From Streptomyces sp. TRM68416 (GTDB lineage: Bacteria; Actinomycetota; Actinomycetes; Streptomycetales; Streptomycetaceae), in NCBI RefSeq assembly GCF_014596915.1, contig NZ_JACVWU010000012.1:1-64000 (forward strand): DNA of 64,000 nucleotides. The letters run 5' to 3'. The notes under the pieces were generated by a model. That model made no database searches. It was not told the origin of the DNA and saw only the letters and a list, made by a program, of their open reading frames with translations. The position numbers were made by a program, and so were the translations under genes. Shown here one piece after another: positions 34,535-42,727 of the stretch; the stretch's first letter is position 1; every line of letters begins with the position of its first letter.

Positions 34535-34628
34535 GCCGGCTTCGGCGCGGTGCGCGCGCCAGCCCGGGCCGCGCTGAGCCGACTTCGGCGCGGTGCGCGC
34601 GCCCTCCCGGACCGCGCTGAGCCGTCTT
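34528..34628 (+). repeat. 43-bp tandem repeat (2.3 copies)
   Basis: Units begin GCGCTGAGCCG at 34528, 34571 and 34614 and contain CTTCGGCGCGGTGCGCGCGCC. The third copy is truncated. The first copy contains the kptA stop codon, so the repeat expanded from the gene end into the leader of the next gene. Confidence 0.85.
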
Positions 34629-34645
34629 CCGGCATGATCGGTGGT

Positions 34646-35104
34646 ATGGACCATTGTTCGAGCCAGCTGCCCAGTACCGAGGCCGCCGTCACCGTTCTGC
34701 GTGCGCTCGCCGCCGAATACGCGCGCGAGATCGAGGTGAGCCATGACATCGGCGCCGACCGGACCTCCCGCCGCAGCGCCGCGGGCATCGGCGTCACCAC
34801 CGACCCCGACGGCTCACTGCCCCACGAGGCGTACGTCGAGCTCGGCGGCCTGCCCCGCGTGAGCGTCCGCCTCTTCCCGGAGGGCGACGCGCTGATCACC
34901 GTCGAGGGCGTCGAGTGCCCCGACGTCCCGCGCGACGACGTGCCCGCCTTCCTCCGCTCCGTCTACGACGGCCTCGCCCACGTGAAGGCACGCCGCTTCC
35001 CGCCGGGCTACTTCCTGGTCGTGCCGATGCCGGGGGACCGTACGCACAAGGAGTTCATGCCGATGATCAACCTCAGCCCGTGGCTGAGCGGCCGCGTGCG
35101 GTGA
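34646..35104 (+). CDS. Hypothetical cytosolic protein
   Basis: This 152-residue protein has no signal peptide or membrane span. It looks like a single alpha/beta domain: an N-terminal helix (STEAAVTVLRALAAEYAREI), strands EAYVELGGLPRVSVRLFPEG and LITVEGV, and a C-terminal FLVVPMPG segment. I do not recognise a family. The ATG at 34646 or the in-frame ATG at 34634 could be the start; neither has a strong RBS. The leader is the 43-bp repeat. Confidence 0.65.
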   Translation: MDHCSSQLPSTEAAVTVLRALAAEYAREIEVSHDIGADRTSRRSAAGIGVTTDPDGSLPHEAYVELGGLPRVSVRLFPEGDALITVEGVECPDVPRDDVPAFLRSVYDGLAHVKARRFPPGYFLVVPMPGDRTHKEFMPMINLSPWLSGRVR

Positions 35105-35286
35105 CGGGTGCGACGATCGTCGGCCGACACCCCCACACCGGGGTGCGCAAGCGCTCCCCCGGCCACCGCAGGCCCGGCCTCGAAAGTGACTGGGCCGGAG
35201 CTCAGAGTGGTGGTCCGCCGTTCCCTGGGGGTGGGCCCCATGCCGAGCTCCCGGCTGTATGGAGGGGCGCCGTAGGCTTGTGAGCC

Positions 35287-36189
35287 ATGAGTACGCGCCT
35301 GAGCACCGTGATCCTTCCGTACCGCCGCTGGCATGAGGGGGGCCGTGCCGCATGGCGGCGCGCGGAGGAGCTCGGGTTTCACACCGCATACACCTACGAC
35401 CACCTCTCCTGGCGTTCGTTCCGTGACGGCCCGTGGTTCGGTGCGATCCCGACGCTGACGGCTGCGGCGGGCGTCACGGAGCAGATGCGCTTGGGTTCGC
35501 TCGTCACGTCGCCCAACTTCCGGCACCCGGTGACCCTCGCCAAGGAGCTGATCACGCTCGACGACGTCTCCGGCGGCCGGGTCACGCTCGGCGTCGGCGC
35601 GGGCGGCACCGGCTTCGACGCCACTGCGCTGGGCCAGGAGCCGTGGAGCCCGCGCGAGCGGGCCGACCGGTTCGCGGAGTTCGTGCAACTGCTCGACCGG
35701 CTGCTGAGCGAGGACTCGGTCTCGTACGAGGGCGACTTCTACTCCGCCCACGAGGCCCGCAACATCCCCGGCTGTGTGCAGCGCCCCCGGCTGCCGTTCG
35801 CGGTGGCCGCCACGGGCCCGCGCGGACTGCGGCTCGCCGCGCGCCACGGCCAGGCCTGGGTGACGACCGGCGACCCCAAGCTGTACGAGAACGGCACGTC
35901 CGAACAGTCGATTCAGGCCGTTCGCGGACAGGTCGAGAAGCTGTCCGACGCCTGCGCGGCGATCGGCCGGGACGTGACCACGATGGACAAGATCCTGCTC
36001 ACCGGTTTCACCCCGGACCGCGGCCGCCCGCTTCAGTCGCTCGACGCGTTCGTGGACTTCGCCGGGCGCCACCGGGAGTTGGGCTTCACCGAGATCGTGG
36101 TGCACTGGCCGATCCCCGACTCCGACTTCGCCGCGGACGAGAAGGTCTTCGAGCAGATCGCCATGGAGGCACCGGCACAGCTGCGCTGA
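35287..36189 (+). CDS. LLM-class F420/FMN-dependent oxidoreductase
   Basis: The 300-residue protein is a luciferase-like monooxygenase-family TIM barrel. It shows AYTYDHLSWRSFRDGPWFG near the N-terminus, LGSLVTSPNFRHPVTLAKELITLDDVSGGR in the middle and FTEIVVHWP near the end. In actinobacteria, members with this N-terminal pattern usually use coenzyme F420, but FMN is possible. The substrate is unknown. It is the last gene before the island-like region. Confidence 0.87.
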   Translation: MSTRLSTVILPYRRWHEGGRAAWRRAEELGFHTAYTYDHLSWRSFRDGPWFGAIPTLTAAAGVTEQMRLGSLVTSPNFRHPVTLAKELITLDDVSGGRVTLGVGAGGTGFDATALGQEPWSPRERADRFAEFVQLLDRLLSEDSVSYEGDFYSAHEARNIPGCVQRPRLPFAVAATGPRGLRLAARHGQAWVTTGDPKLYENGTSEQSIQAVRGQVEKLSDACAAIGRDVTTMDKILLTGFTPDRGRPLQSLDAFVDFAGRHRELGFTEIVVHWPIPDSDFAADEKVFEQIAMEAPAQLR

Positions 36190-36283
36190 GCGCTACCCGG
36201 CCTGCGTCCTCGCGGCTCGACCGGTGATGGGCGAGACCGCGTGAGCGACACGCAGCTCTCCTGGGCGGGGCGTACGGTGCTCG

Positions 36284-36964
36284 TCAGTCGGGCCGTTGGG
36301 TGCGGTTCTCGTGGGCGAGGCCGTCCCGGCGGGAGGCCGTGTCCGGGCCGGTGGGGAGGACCAGGGCCCGCAGCGACACGGGGTCCGTCGGCCGGAGGGC
36401 CGTGGGATCCGGTGGCCGGCTGATCGACCCGATGTCCTGCCATCCCCAGGACAGGAAGGCGTCGTAGGCGGGAGCGTCGGTCGGGGCGACGAGGGTCGCC
36501 CCGAGCGAGGCGTGGTGGTCGGCGAGCAGCCGTTCCTGCAGCCGGCGGGCGAGGCTCCGGTCGTCGGTGTGGGGGTGTACGACGATCTCGGTGATGGCGA
36601 GGACATGTCCGGACGCGGTGAGCTGTTCGACGCTTTGCGGAAGGGTTCCGTCGAACCCGCTCCACCATGCTCCCTGGCGCGGAACGGGGAAGCCGTAGGC
36701 ACACCCGGCGAGGGTCATGTCCTCCGCGACCAGCAGCGAGAATCCGAGTCGCCGGATGTCTCCGGTGAGCCGTCGCAGAAACGCCTCTCGGCCCCGGTAC
36801 TCCTGACCCGGTCGTGCCTGAGTGGACTCCACGTACAGGTCGGCCAGGTCCTCCCGCACGGTCTCGGCCTGCCAGCGGTTCAGCTGGCGCAGGCGCGGCG
36901 CGTGGGCGGGAGTCCGGACGCCTCCCTCGCCTCGTGCCGACTTCGGGGAGAGCGGGGCGTTCAC
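36284..36964 (-). CDS. GNAT-like N-acetyltransferase
   Basis: The 226-residue protein has a GNAT-type core: FSLLVAEDMTLAGCAYGFPV, then ITEIVVHPHTDDRSLARRLQERLL corresponding to motif A with a degenerate acetyl-CoA loop (DDRSLARRL), then DAFLSWGWQDIG. The target is unknown. The GTG start overlaps the stop of the upstream STAS gene by four bases, so the two are co-translated. This links an acyltransferase to a regulatory STAS protein, and a regulatory acetylation role is possible but only inferred. Confidence 0.72.
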   Translation of the reverse strand: MNAPLSPKSARGEGGVRTPAHAPRLRQLNRWQAETVREDLADLYVESTQARPGQEYRGREAFLRRLTGDIRRLGFSLLVAEDMTLAGCAYGFPVPRQGAWWSGFDGTLPQSVEQLTASGHVLAITEIVVHPHTDDRSLARRLQERLLADHHASLGATLVAPTDAPAYDAFLSWGWQDIGSISRPPDPTALRPTDPVSLRALVLPTGPDTASRRDGLAHENRTQRPD

Positions 36965-37335
36965 GGCGCACCGCCCGCGGAGGCGGGGACCCGGGGTGAT
37001 CCGGGTGGTCGACCGGTGTGGAGCTCGTGGAGCAGGGCGCCCGAGTCGGTGGCCTTGATGATGCGGGCCGTGATCGGCGTCGGATGGTGCAGCCGGAGGC
37101 TCGTTCCGGCACCGGCCGAGTGCCGGGATGCCGTGAGGAAGGCGCTGAATCCGTCGGTGCCGCAGAAGGTGACCGCGGTGAGATCGACGTCGATGGTGCG
37201 GATGCCGTCGCGCAGGCATGCGGCCAGTGCGCCCCGCAGGAGCGGGGCGGTGGCGAGGCCGATCTCTCCGGCGAGGGTGATCGGGGCACGGGTGGCACGG
37301 TCGTGCCGGTAGACGTTCAGCTGGGGAAGGGGCAT
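36961..37335 (-). CDS. STAS-domain anti-sigma factor antagonist-like protein
   Basis: The 124-residue single STAS domain shows PITLAGEIGLATAPLLRGAL, then IRTIDVDLTAVTFCGTDGFSAFL, in which the usual phospho-Ser/Thr lies in the CGTDG segment. Such proteins release sigma factors or bind RsbW-type kinases. The Gly/Ala/Pro-rich tail overlaps the next gene. Its promoter region consists of eight 9-bp repeats. The partner kinase is not adjacent; the ATPases at 4.6 and 16.1 kb are far away. Confidence 0.85.
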   Translation of the reverse strand: MPLPQLNVYRHDRATRAPITLAGEIGLATAPLLRGALAACLRDGIRTIDVDLTAVTFCGTDGFSAFLTASRHSAGAGTSLRLHHPTPITARIIKATDSGALLHELHTGRPPGSPRVPASAGGAP

Positions 37336-37351
37336 GGCTCCTCGGTTCGAA

Positions 37352-37423
37352 GTATCGGCCGTATCGGTTGTACTGGTCGTATCGGCCTTATCGGTCGCAT
37401 CAGTCGTATCGGTCGTATCAGTC
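37352..37423. repeat. Eight tandem 9-bp repeats upstream of the STAS gene
   Basis: Eight consecutive units like GTATCGGTC differ at one to three positions each, starting 17 bp upstream of the STAS start codon. The array spans the expected promoter and operator zone. Confidence 0.85.
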
Positions 37424-37662
37424 GGAGAATTCCGTGCGGCGGGGCCGGGCCGAGTCCGTGCGGCGTTCCGCGGCTCCGCGCCCGGCGGGCATCCTGTCCT
37501 GGAGAGGTGTTGTTTCCGGGCCAGGGCGGCCGGGACGCGGGAAGACCCCGGCTGTCCTGCGCGGTGTTGCGGCCGGGGTCATGGGCTGTGGACTGCGCTG
37601 TCGCTTCCGGCCTGTCGGATCGGTTCAGTGACGGGCCGGAAGAGCTTGACGGAGCAGTGCGC
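37424..37662. other. Non-coding stretch without recognised features
   Basis: No frame here has convincing codon bias together with an RBS. Together with the 9-bp repeats it forms a 327-bp gap between the small membrane protein and the STAS gene. Confidence 0.4.
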
Positions 37663-37941
37663 TCACCCCGCTCCCTTACGAGTGCGGCGCCGGGGGCGAA
37701 GCAGCCCGCGCCCGCGCACACGGTGATCACGGCGCCTGCCGGTGCCGCTCGCCCCCGCCCTGCCACGGGCCCTGCGCTGAACCGGCGAGGCCGGTCCAGG
37801 GACGGGCAGCCCGGAGCGGCCGTAGTGGAAAGCGGAAATGCCGTCGCCGTGCTGCGAGTTGAGCAGGTGGATGAGAAGCGCTCCGAAGGCGATCATCACC
37901 ACGATCGCGGTCACGGTCACGAATGTCTCCATCGTCCTCAC
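37663..37941 (-). CDS. Tiny single-span membrane protein coupled to DUF5994
   Basis: The 92-residue protein has one membrane span near its start (FVTVTAIVVMIAFGALLIHL) and an Arg/Gly/Pro-rich basic tail. The GTG start lies within the stop codon of the DUF5994 gene (GTGA); ATG at 37932 is an alternative. The same arrangement, DUF5994 followed by a tiny one-span protein, recurs at 42.5 kb, which is the main reason to call it real. The function is unknown; it may anchor or regulate DUF5994. Confidence 0.55.
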   Translation of the reverse strand: MRTMETFVTVTAIVVMIAFGALLIHLLNSQHGDGISAFHYGRSGLPVPGPASPVQRRARGRAGASGTGRRRDHRVRGRGLLRPRRRTRKGAG

Positions 37942-38552
37942 CACCCCGTCGAGTGGTGCGACAGCCCGGCGACCACCGTCGGGATCCGTGGGCGTGCGGC
38001 CGGATCGGGGGCCTCGTGTCCGCCTTCGGAGTCCCAGACCGCTTCCACGGCACAGTCTGCCTCGTACACCGTTCGCAGACTCGCGGCCTCCTCCATCAGT
38101 CGGCTCGCGGACGACGTGCCCTGCGGGGCGCTGGCGGCGGCCATCAGCCAGGCGGCCGAGTCGGGAGGCGTCTGCGGCGGCACCACCAGGAGGTTCCAGC
38201 GGCCCATCCGGTAGGAAAGCAGCAGCAGTTCGTGCGGATCCTGCTCGGCCAGGAACCAGCCCACCTTCACCACGTGCCCGGCGACGGGCACCTTGCGCGG
38301 GACAGTCGGCCAGTGGGTGGGGTTCACGGTGATCCGGGTGATCCGCCCCCACAGCGGGTCCAGTACGGCGGTCAGGGAGGGGAGTTCCGCCCCGAGATCG
38401 CGGCAGCGGGGCCACCAGGCGCCGTCCAGCAGAGCCGGTGCGGGACCGGCGGGAGCCAGCGACAGTCGGAGCAGGGGCGAAGAGTACGAAGAAGGCCGGT
38501 AGAACCGGTCCTCGGTTTCGGATGTCGGCGAGGAGGAGATGGTCGCAGTCAT
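37938..38552 (-). CDS. DUF5994 family protein (copy 1)
   Basis: The 204-residue cytosolic protein carries the DUF5994 hallmarks: LLDGAWWPRCRDLGAELP, DPLWGRITRITVNP, AGHVVKVGWFLAEQDPHELLLLS and WNLLVVPPQTPPDSAAWLMAAAS. DUF5994 is an actinobacterial domain of unknown function, often multi-copy in Streptomyces. Two further intact copies and a decayed one lie within 5 kb. The ATG (MTATISSS) was chosen because it directly precedes the conserved region. The tail after the domain (about 45 residues) is unique to this copy. Confidence 0.85.
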   Translation of the reverse strand: MTATISSSPTSETEDRFYRPSSYSSPLLRLSLAPAGPAPALLDGAWWPRCRDLGAELPSLTAVLDPLWGRITRITVNPTHWPTVPRKVPVAGHVVKVGWFLAEQDPHELLLLSYRMGRWNLLVVPPQTPPDSAAWLMAAASAPQGTSSASRLMEEAASLRTVYEADCAVEAVWDSEGGHEAPDPAARPRIPTVVAGLSHHSTGW

Positions 38553-38936
38553 GACGCGGACCCTGCCCCGGGCCGGCTGCGACCGGCCCGGCATATTCGA
38601 TCGCCGAAAACGACACGGGCATGGAAGCCGGTGCGCGAAATATCCTCGGTCATCCCATCGTACTCCCCGGTCAGGTCGAACGGACCGAACGGGCGACGGA
38701 GGAACAACCCCGTGCGTTCCTGCCGGAACCCGTCGCCTCTGAGGCAATCGCCAACTACGGGGGGACGTTCGACAATCCCGTCAATAACCGGAGAACAGGT
38801 CCGCCTCCCCCGCCTTCAGCAGTAGGTTGGCCCTACGGACGCCCCGGACCCCGGCCCTCTCCGTGAAGTGCCGTTCCGCGCAACAGAGGCCCTGCGCAAG
38901 GCGATAGCCCTCTTGTAGCTGGGGAGATGGGGCGAT
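38553..38936. other. Divergent intergenic region, no gene seen
   Basis: These 384 bases separate the minus-strand DUF5994 gene from the plus-strand STAS gene and probably hold both promoters. GC is lower than in the flanks. No repeat, hairpin with T-tract or credible ORF was seen. Confidence 0.5.
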
Positions 38937-39305
38937 ATGGGCCCGCATCCCGACGTGTTCGACGAGTGCCGCGTGGTCCGGGCCGGCGGTGAGCTGGACG
39001 TGACGACCGCGCCGGCCCTCGCGCGTGATCTGCAGGGCGCCCGCCGGGGCACCGGCCGAGTGTTCCTGATCGTCGATCTGAGCGGTGTGACGTTCATGGA
39101 CGGAAGCGTCGTGGCACCCCTGTGCGCGGCGTGGCAGGACTGCCGCGGGCGGGGCGGATGGGTGCGCGTGGTCCATGCCCGGCCGGGACCGGCGCTGCTG
39201 TTGCGGGCCGCCGGTCTGAAGGAGCGGTTCCCGCGTTACGCCAGTGCCCAGGACGCCTGGCAGGGCGTACTCGCAGATCGTGCGGCTGCGGACAGGGACC
39301 CGTAA
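38937..39305 (+). CDS. STAS-domain protein (anti-anti-sigma-like)
   Basis: The 122-residue STAS domain has VVRAGGELDVTTAPALARDL, then FLIVDLSGVTFMDGSVVAPL. The phosphorylatable serine would be in MDGSVVAPL, the standard position (DSxG-like). The Trp-containing second half (GGWVRVVHARPG) resembles medium-length Streptomyces STAS proteins. It lies 64 bp upstream of a GAF-ANTAR gene on the same strand, suggesting a stress or redox signalling module. The ATG has GGGGAGA about nine bases upstream. Confidence 0.85.
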   Translation: MGPHPDVFDECRVVRAGGELDVTTAPALARDLQGARRGTGRVFLIVDLSGVTFMDGSVVAPLCAAWQDCRGRGGWVRVVHARPGPALLLRAAGLKERFPRYASAQDAWQGVLADRAAADRDP

Positions 39306-39369
39306 TGTATGGCGCACGCCGGGCGGCGCCTCGCCCCGAAGCGCCCCGGCCGCCGCGGAACGGGGAACG

Positions 39370-40122
39370 GTGATCAGCGACGGCATGGCCGGCCTTCTGC
39401 GGTCACTGCGCGAGGGCGGCAGCGAGGACCCGGCGCGGGCCTGCGCGCGGGCGCTGCGCGCCGACGGTGTCGCGCTGTCGCTGCTGCTGAACGGCGGCCG
39501 GACGGCCGAACTGCTGTGGTGCCATCCCGAGCTGAGCGCGCGGTTCGAGGAACTCCAGTTCACGCTGGGCGAGGGGCCGGGGCCGGATGCGATCCGCACC
39601 GGATCACCCGTCCTGGAGCCGGATCTGGACCGGGTGCGCCCCGAGCGCTGGCCGACGTTGCTGCCTGCCGCGCGGGAGCTGGGCGTCCACGGTGTGTGCT
39701 GCTTCCCGCTGGGGATCGGGGCCATCCGGGTCGGCGTGCTGACCGTGCTGTGCGACGGCGACCGGCGGCTGGGCGAGCAGCAGTACGCGGACGCCACCGC
39801 CCTGACGGCCGCGCTGACCGGGGCCCTTCTGAACAAGCGTCCTGGTGACGGCCCGAACGGGGATGTTCCCGGACTCGGTGTGCTCCCGCAGTGGCCGTCG
39901 GGACTGCACCGCCCGGCCGTGCACCAGGCCACGGGAATGATCAGTGTCCAGCTGGGTGTGTCCATGGAGGAGGCGCTGCTGCGCCTGCGCGCCCACGCCT
40001 ACGCCGGCGAGCGCCCCCTCGGCGAAGTCGCGGCGGACGTGGTCGCCCGCAGACTGCGCTTCGACAACGACCTCGACGACGATATGAGCGGGCCGTATTC
40101 GCCCGACGGTGGAAAGGGATGA
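39370..40122 (+). CDS. GAF-ANTAR RNA-binding antiterminator (copy 1)
   Basis: The 250-residue protein has an N-terminal GAF-like sensor (about 20-155) and a C-terminal ANTAR domain (about 180-235): HRPAVHQATGMISVQLGVSMEEALLRLRAHAYA. ANTAR proteins bind paired hexaloop RNA hairpins and prevent transcription termination. In actinobacteria GAF-ANTAR proteins are abundant and their ligands are mostly unknown. The GTG start follows a GGGGAA site. The stop overlaps an ATG of the following GAF-ANTAR gene. Confidence 0.87.
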   Translation: MISDGMAGLLRSLREGGSEDPARACARALRADGVALSLLLNGGRTAELLWCHPELSARFEELQFTLGEGPGPDAIRTGSPVLEPDLDRVRPERWPTLLPAARELGVHGVCCFPLGIGAIRVGVLTVLCDGDRRLGEQQYADATALTAALTGALLNKRPGDGPNGDVPGLGVLPQWPSGLHRPAVHQATGMISVQLGVSMEEALLRLRAHAYAGERPLGEVAADVVARRLRFDNDLDDDMSGPYSPDGGKG

Positions 40123-40127
40123 TCGGC

Positions 40128-40886
40128 ATGGCCCGCGAACGACGTCTGGCCGAGATCTTCGTGGAGGTCGCTGACTCCCTCGTCGAGGACTTCGACGTCA
40201 TCGACCTGCTGCAGCGGTTGTCAGCGCGCTGCGTGGAGCTGCTGGATGTGTCGGCGGCCGGGATCCTGCTCGTCGACGCGCACGGAGAGCTGCAGATCAT
40301 CGCCGCGTCCGACGAGCACACCCGCCTGCTGGAGCTGTTCGCGCTCCAGCACGACCAGGGCCCGTGCGTGGAGTGCTACCGCACCGGCGCCGCCCGGACC
40401 AACATCGACCTGGCGCGGGCCGAGGCCACCGCCGACTGGTCGCGCTTTGCCGCACGGGCCCGCGAGACGGGGTACACCACCACCCACGCCATCCCGCTGC
40501 GCCTGCGCAGCCGGACCGTCGGCGCGCTCAACCTCTTCCAGACCACCCCGCACCGTCTCGGCGACGACGACATCGCGCTCGCCCAGGCCCTCGCCGACGT
40601 GGCCACGATCGCGATCCTCCAGCAGCGCACGCTGGAGCAGTCGCACGTCGAGAACAGCCAGCTGGAGACCGCGCTGACCAGCCGCGTCCTCATCGAGCAG
40701 GTCAAGGGCGTCCTGGCGGAACGCTGGGACGCCTCCGTCGACGACGCCTTCGCCGCGTTCCGGTCCTACGCCCGCGCCCGCCACCTGCGCCTGTCGGACC
40801 TCGCCGCACAGATCATCTCGGGCGCCTTCGACACCACCGCCATCCCGGCACCCGCACCGGTCCGGCCCGAGGAGCGCTCCGGCTGA
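40128..40886 (+). CDS. GAF-ANTAR RNA-binding antiterminator (copy 2)
   Basis: The 252-residue protein has a clearer GAF domain (about 20-165; AAGILLVDAHGELQIIAAS and GPCVECYRTG) and a C-terminal ANTAR domain (about 180-235; LIEQVKGVLAERWDASVDDAFAAFRSYARA). It is tandem to the previous GAF-ANTAR gene and probably co-transcribed. The ATG at 40128 lies nine bases after GGAAAGGG; the ATG at 40119 touches that site and is less likely. Two tandem copies may form a heterodimer or sense different signals. The gene runs convergently into a DUF5994 gene 6 bp away. Confidence 0.88.
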   Translation: MARERRLAEIFVEVADSLVEDFDVIDLLQRLSARCVELLDVSAAGILLVDAHGELQIIAASDEHTRLLELFALQHDQGPCVECYRTGAARTNIDLARAEATADWSRFAARARETGYTTTHAIPLRLRSRTVGALNLFQTTPHRLGDDDIALAQALADVATIAILQQRTLEQSHVENSQLETALTSRVLIEQVKGVLAERWDASVDDAFAAFRSYARARHLRLSDLAAQIISGAFDTTAIPAPAPVRPEERSG

Positions 40887-40892
40887 CCGGCG

Positions 40893-41378
40893 TCACCCTT
40901 GCGGACGTGCCCGCTCCGTGCCGGTGTCGATGAGGATCTGTGCGGCCTGTGACCCGCTGCCGGCGCGGACGGCCTCGGCCATGGCGGCGCGCGCGGCGTC
41001 GGGTGCCGCGTGCGGCGGGATCACGAGGAGGGAGAAGAGGTCCTGCTCGCCCCGGGTGACGAGGACGGTGTCGTCGCCGACCGCGGAGGAGTCGATGTGC
41101 ACGACACGGCCGTCGACGGTCATCCGTGTCGGCAGCCCTTCCCAGGCGTCGGCGTCCAGGCCGACGCGCGTGATGGGCCCGAGGTGCTCGGTGAGTGCGG
41201 TGATCAGGCCGGGAAGCTCGGCGGCGATGTCGCGGGAACGCGGCCACCACGCACCGTCGAGCACTCCCCGCCGGTCGTGTGTCGTCTCCAGCCGGACGAC
41301 GGCCGTCCCGGGCCGCACGGCCCGGTGCACGGCGTCCGGCAGCAGCCTGCTCACGCGCGCGGAGTCTGAGTCGGGCAT
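40893..41378 (-). CDS. DUF5994 family protein (copy 2)
   Basis: The 161-residue protein has VLDGAWWPRSRDIAAELP, LGPITRVGLDADAWEGLP, VDGRVVHIDSSAVGDDT and FSLLVIPPHAAPDAARAAM. It is shorter and more diverged than copies 1 and 3, lacking their KVGWF motif. The start is the ATG at 41378 (MPDSDSARV). No small membrane partner is seen behind it. The promoter region carries nested inverted repeats (41395-41432). The function is unknown. Confidence 0.8.
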   Translation of the reverse strand: MPDSDSARVSRLLPDAVHRAVRPGTAVVRLETTHDRRGVLDGAWWPRSRDIAAELPGLITALTEHLGPITRVGLDADAWEGLPTRMTVDGRVVHIDSSAVGDDTVLVTRGEQDLFSLLVIPPHAAPDAARAAMAEAVRAGSGSQAAQILIDTGTERARPQG

Positions 41379-41394
41379 GGCACTCGCCTGCCTA

Positions 41395-41432
41395 CGAGGT
41401 ACGGAGTGACTACCTCGTTTCACGGTACTCCG
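41395..41432. promoter_or_regulatory. Nested inverted repeats upstream of DUF5994 copy 2
   Basis: CGAGGTA (41395-41401) pairs with TACCTCG (41411-41417), and CGGAGT (41402-41407) pairs with ACTCCG (41427-41432). The two pairs are interleaved and could be alternative hairpins or a complex operator. They lie 17-54 bp upstream of the start codon. Confidence 0.4.
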
Positions 41433-41547
41433 CGCAGCGCAGCAGCAGGAACGCCCGCCGGCCACACGCGGGGCCCGCGGGTCACCCCGGAATGGAGTGA
41501 AGGATCCGGTCCACTGATCCGTGTCCGAGGGGAGCGACGAGGTCGCC

Positions 41548-41841
41548 ATGCAGCGCAGGAAGACACCCCCGGACGGACACGCCGAGGTCCGTGTCGTCGC
41601 CGCCTCGCCCGAGGTCGCCCGCCGGGTCGCGGAGTCCCTCCGCCACTGCTTCGCCGCCGCCGAGCAGCGCGGCGATCCCGCGGGCGCCGACGGCGGAACC
41701 CGCCTCGACCTCACCCGTGGCACCACCCGCGCGGCAGAACCCGTACGGTCCTGGCTGGAGACCAGCCGGTCCGCGGAGGACGACACCGTCACACGTGAGC
41801 CGGAGTCGGGGAACGGTCCGCCCGGCCCCTTCGGGGAGTAG
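41548..41841 (+). CDS. Small conserved-looking hypothetical protein
   Basis: The 97-residue protein reads EVRVVAASPEVARRVAESLRHCF, TRLDLTRGTTRAAEPVRSWL, with a disordered acidic C-terminus. The pattern (strand, helix, strand, helix) suggests a small ferredoxin-like alpha/beta domain. The ATG has GAGG five bases before it; an upstream in-frame GTG at 41521 would add nine residues. It is probably in a transcript with the next DUF5994 gene. The function is unknown. Confidence 0.6.
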   Translation: MQRRKTPPDGHAEVRVVAASPEVARRVAESLRHCFAAAEQRGDPAGADGGTRLDLTRGTTRAAEPVRSWLETSRSAEDDTVTREPESGNGPPGPFGE

Positions 41842-41954
41842 CGTGAAGTCATCGGGAGCACTTCGCGCACCGGCCCCGATGCCGGTGCCGTTCCCGGTGA
41901 GCGACGACACCGGGCGACTGTGCTCGTACAGGGGTCCGGAGACGGGTTTGCGCG

Positions 41955-42506
41955 ATGTCCGCGACCACCTCCCCTCATCCCCCGCTGCGGACCGTCCCGT
42001 TCAGGGCCCCGACCGCGCGCCTCGCGCTGAAATCCGAGAGCCTTTCCGCGGGATCCGCCGAGCTGGACGGCGCCTGGTGGCCTCGGTCGCGTGACCTGCC
42101 CGGCGAACTCGCCGCTCTGGCGGACGTGCTGGATCCGCTGTGGGGGAGGATCACCCGTATCGCGGGCACCCCCCGCAACTGTCCGATCCTCCCACCCAGG
42201 ATCATCGTCAACGGCCATGTGGTGAAGGTCGGTTGGTTCACCTCCGAGCTGGACCCGCACGCGATCGTGCTGCTGTCCGGCACCGCAGGCCGCTGGAATC
42301 TCCTGGTGATCCCGCCGGAGACGGGCGCCGCCTCGGCCGCCCGGCTGATGGCCGCCGCGAGCGCGGACACCGGCCCACCGATGACCGCGACCGCGCTCAT
42401 GACGGCCGAACGGGCCCACCCCGCGGCCCCGGCGGCCGGGATTGGCGGGGGCGGTGGTGTGCTTCTGCCCCACGGCCGGGACAAGCGGCGTGCCGTGGGG
42501 GTGTGA
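41955..42506 (+). CDS. DUF5994 family protein (copy 3)
   Basis: The 183-residue protein is very close to copy 1: ELDGAWWPRSRDLPGELAAL, DPLWGRITRIAGTPRNCP, NGHVVKVGWFTSELDPHAIV and WNLLVIPPETGAASAARLMAA. The tail is Gly-rich and then basic. Its stop overlaps the GTG of a tiny membrane protein gene, as in copy 1, so the pair looks like a mobile or duplicated two-gene module. The function is unknown. Confidence 0.85.
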   Translation: MSATTSPHPPLRTVPFRAPTARLALKSESLSAGSAELDGAWWPRSRDLPGELAALADVLDPLWGRITRIAGTPRNCPILPPRIIVNGHVVKVGWFTSELDPHAIVLLSGTAGRWNLLVIPPETGAASAARLMAAASADTGPPMTATALMTAERAHPAAPAAGIGGGGGVLLPHGRDKRRAVGV

Positions 42507-42727
42507 CCGCCATGGTTACCGCCCTGGTCGTCAGCGGCCTGCTGATCCTGGCCGTCGCCACGACCCGCCTGGTCCACCGGTTCGAGGCGCCGGATCTGTC
42601 ACGGCTGACCGTCCGCCGCGGCCGCCATGAGCGGTTCCGCGGCCTCCTCGGTCGCGTCCGGAGGCACTACCAGCAGGTCCCGGAGCCCTCGGCCGGACGT
42701 GAGCAGGACGATGGATTGCGGAGCTGA
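42503..42727 (+). CDS. Tiny single-span membrane protein coupled to DUF5994
   Basis: The 74-residue protein has one N-terminal span (MVTALVVSGLLILAVATTRL) followed by an Arg-rich cytosolic tail. GTG at 42503 overlaps the DUF5994 stop (GTGA); ATG at 42512 is the alternative. The second half runs antisense over the remnant of another DUF5994 gene, so the natural C-terminus may have been lost or replaced. It matches the pair at 37.7 kb in arrangement. Confidence 0.5.
   Translation: MTAMVTALVVSGLLILAVATTRLVHRFEAPDLSRLTVRRGRHERFRGLLGRVRRHYQQVPEPSAGREQDDGLRS

Noticed and set aside
41417..41432. TTTCACGGTACTCCG sequence as another parS site
   Set aside because: Only the first half (GTTTCACG) matches; the second half-site is absent.
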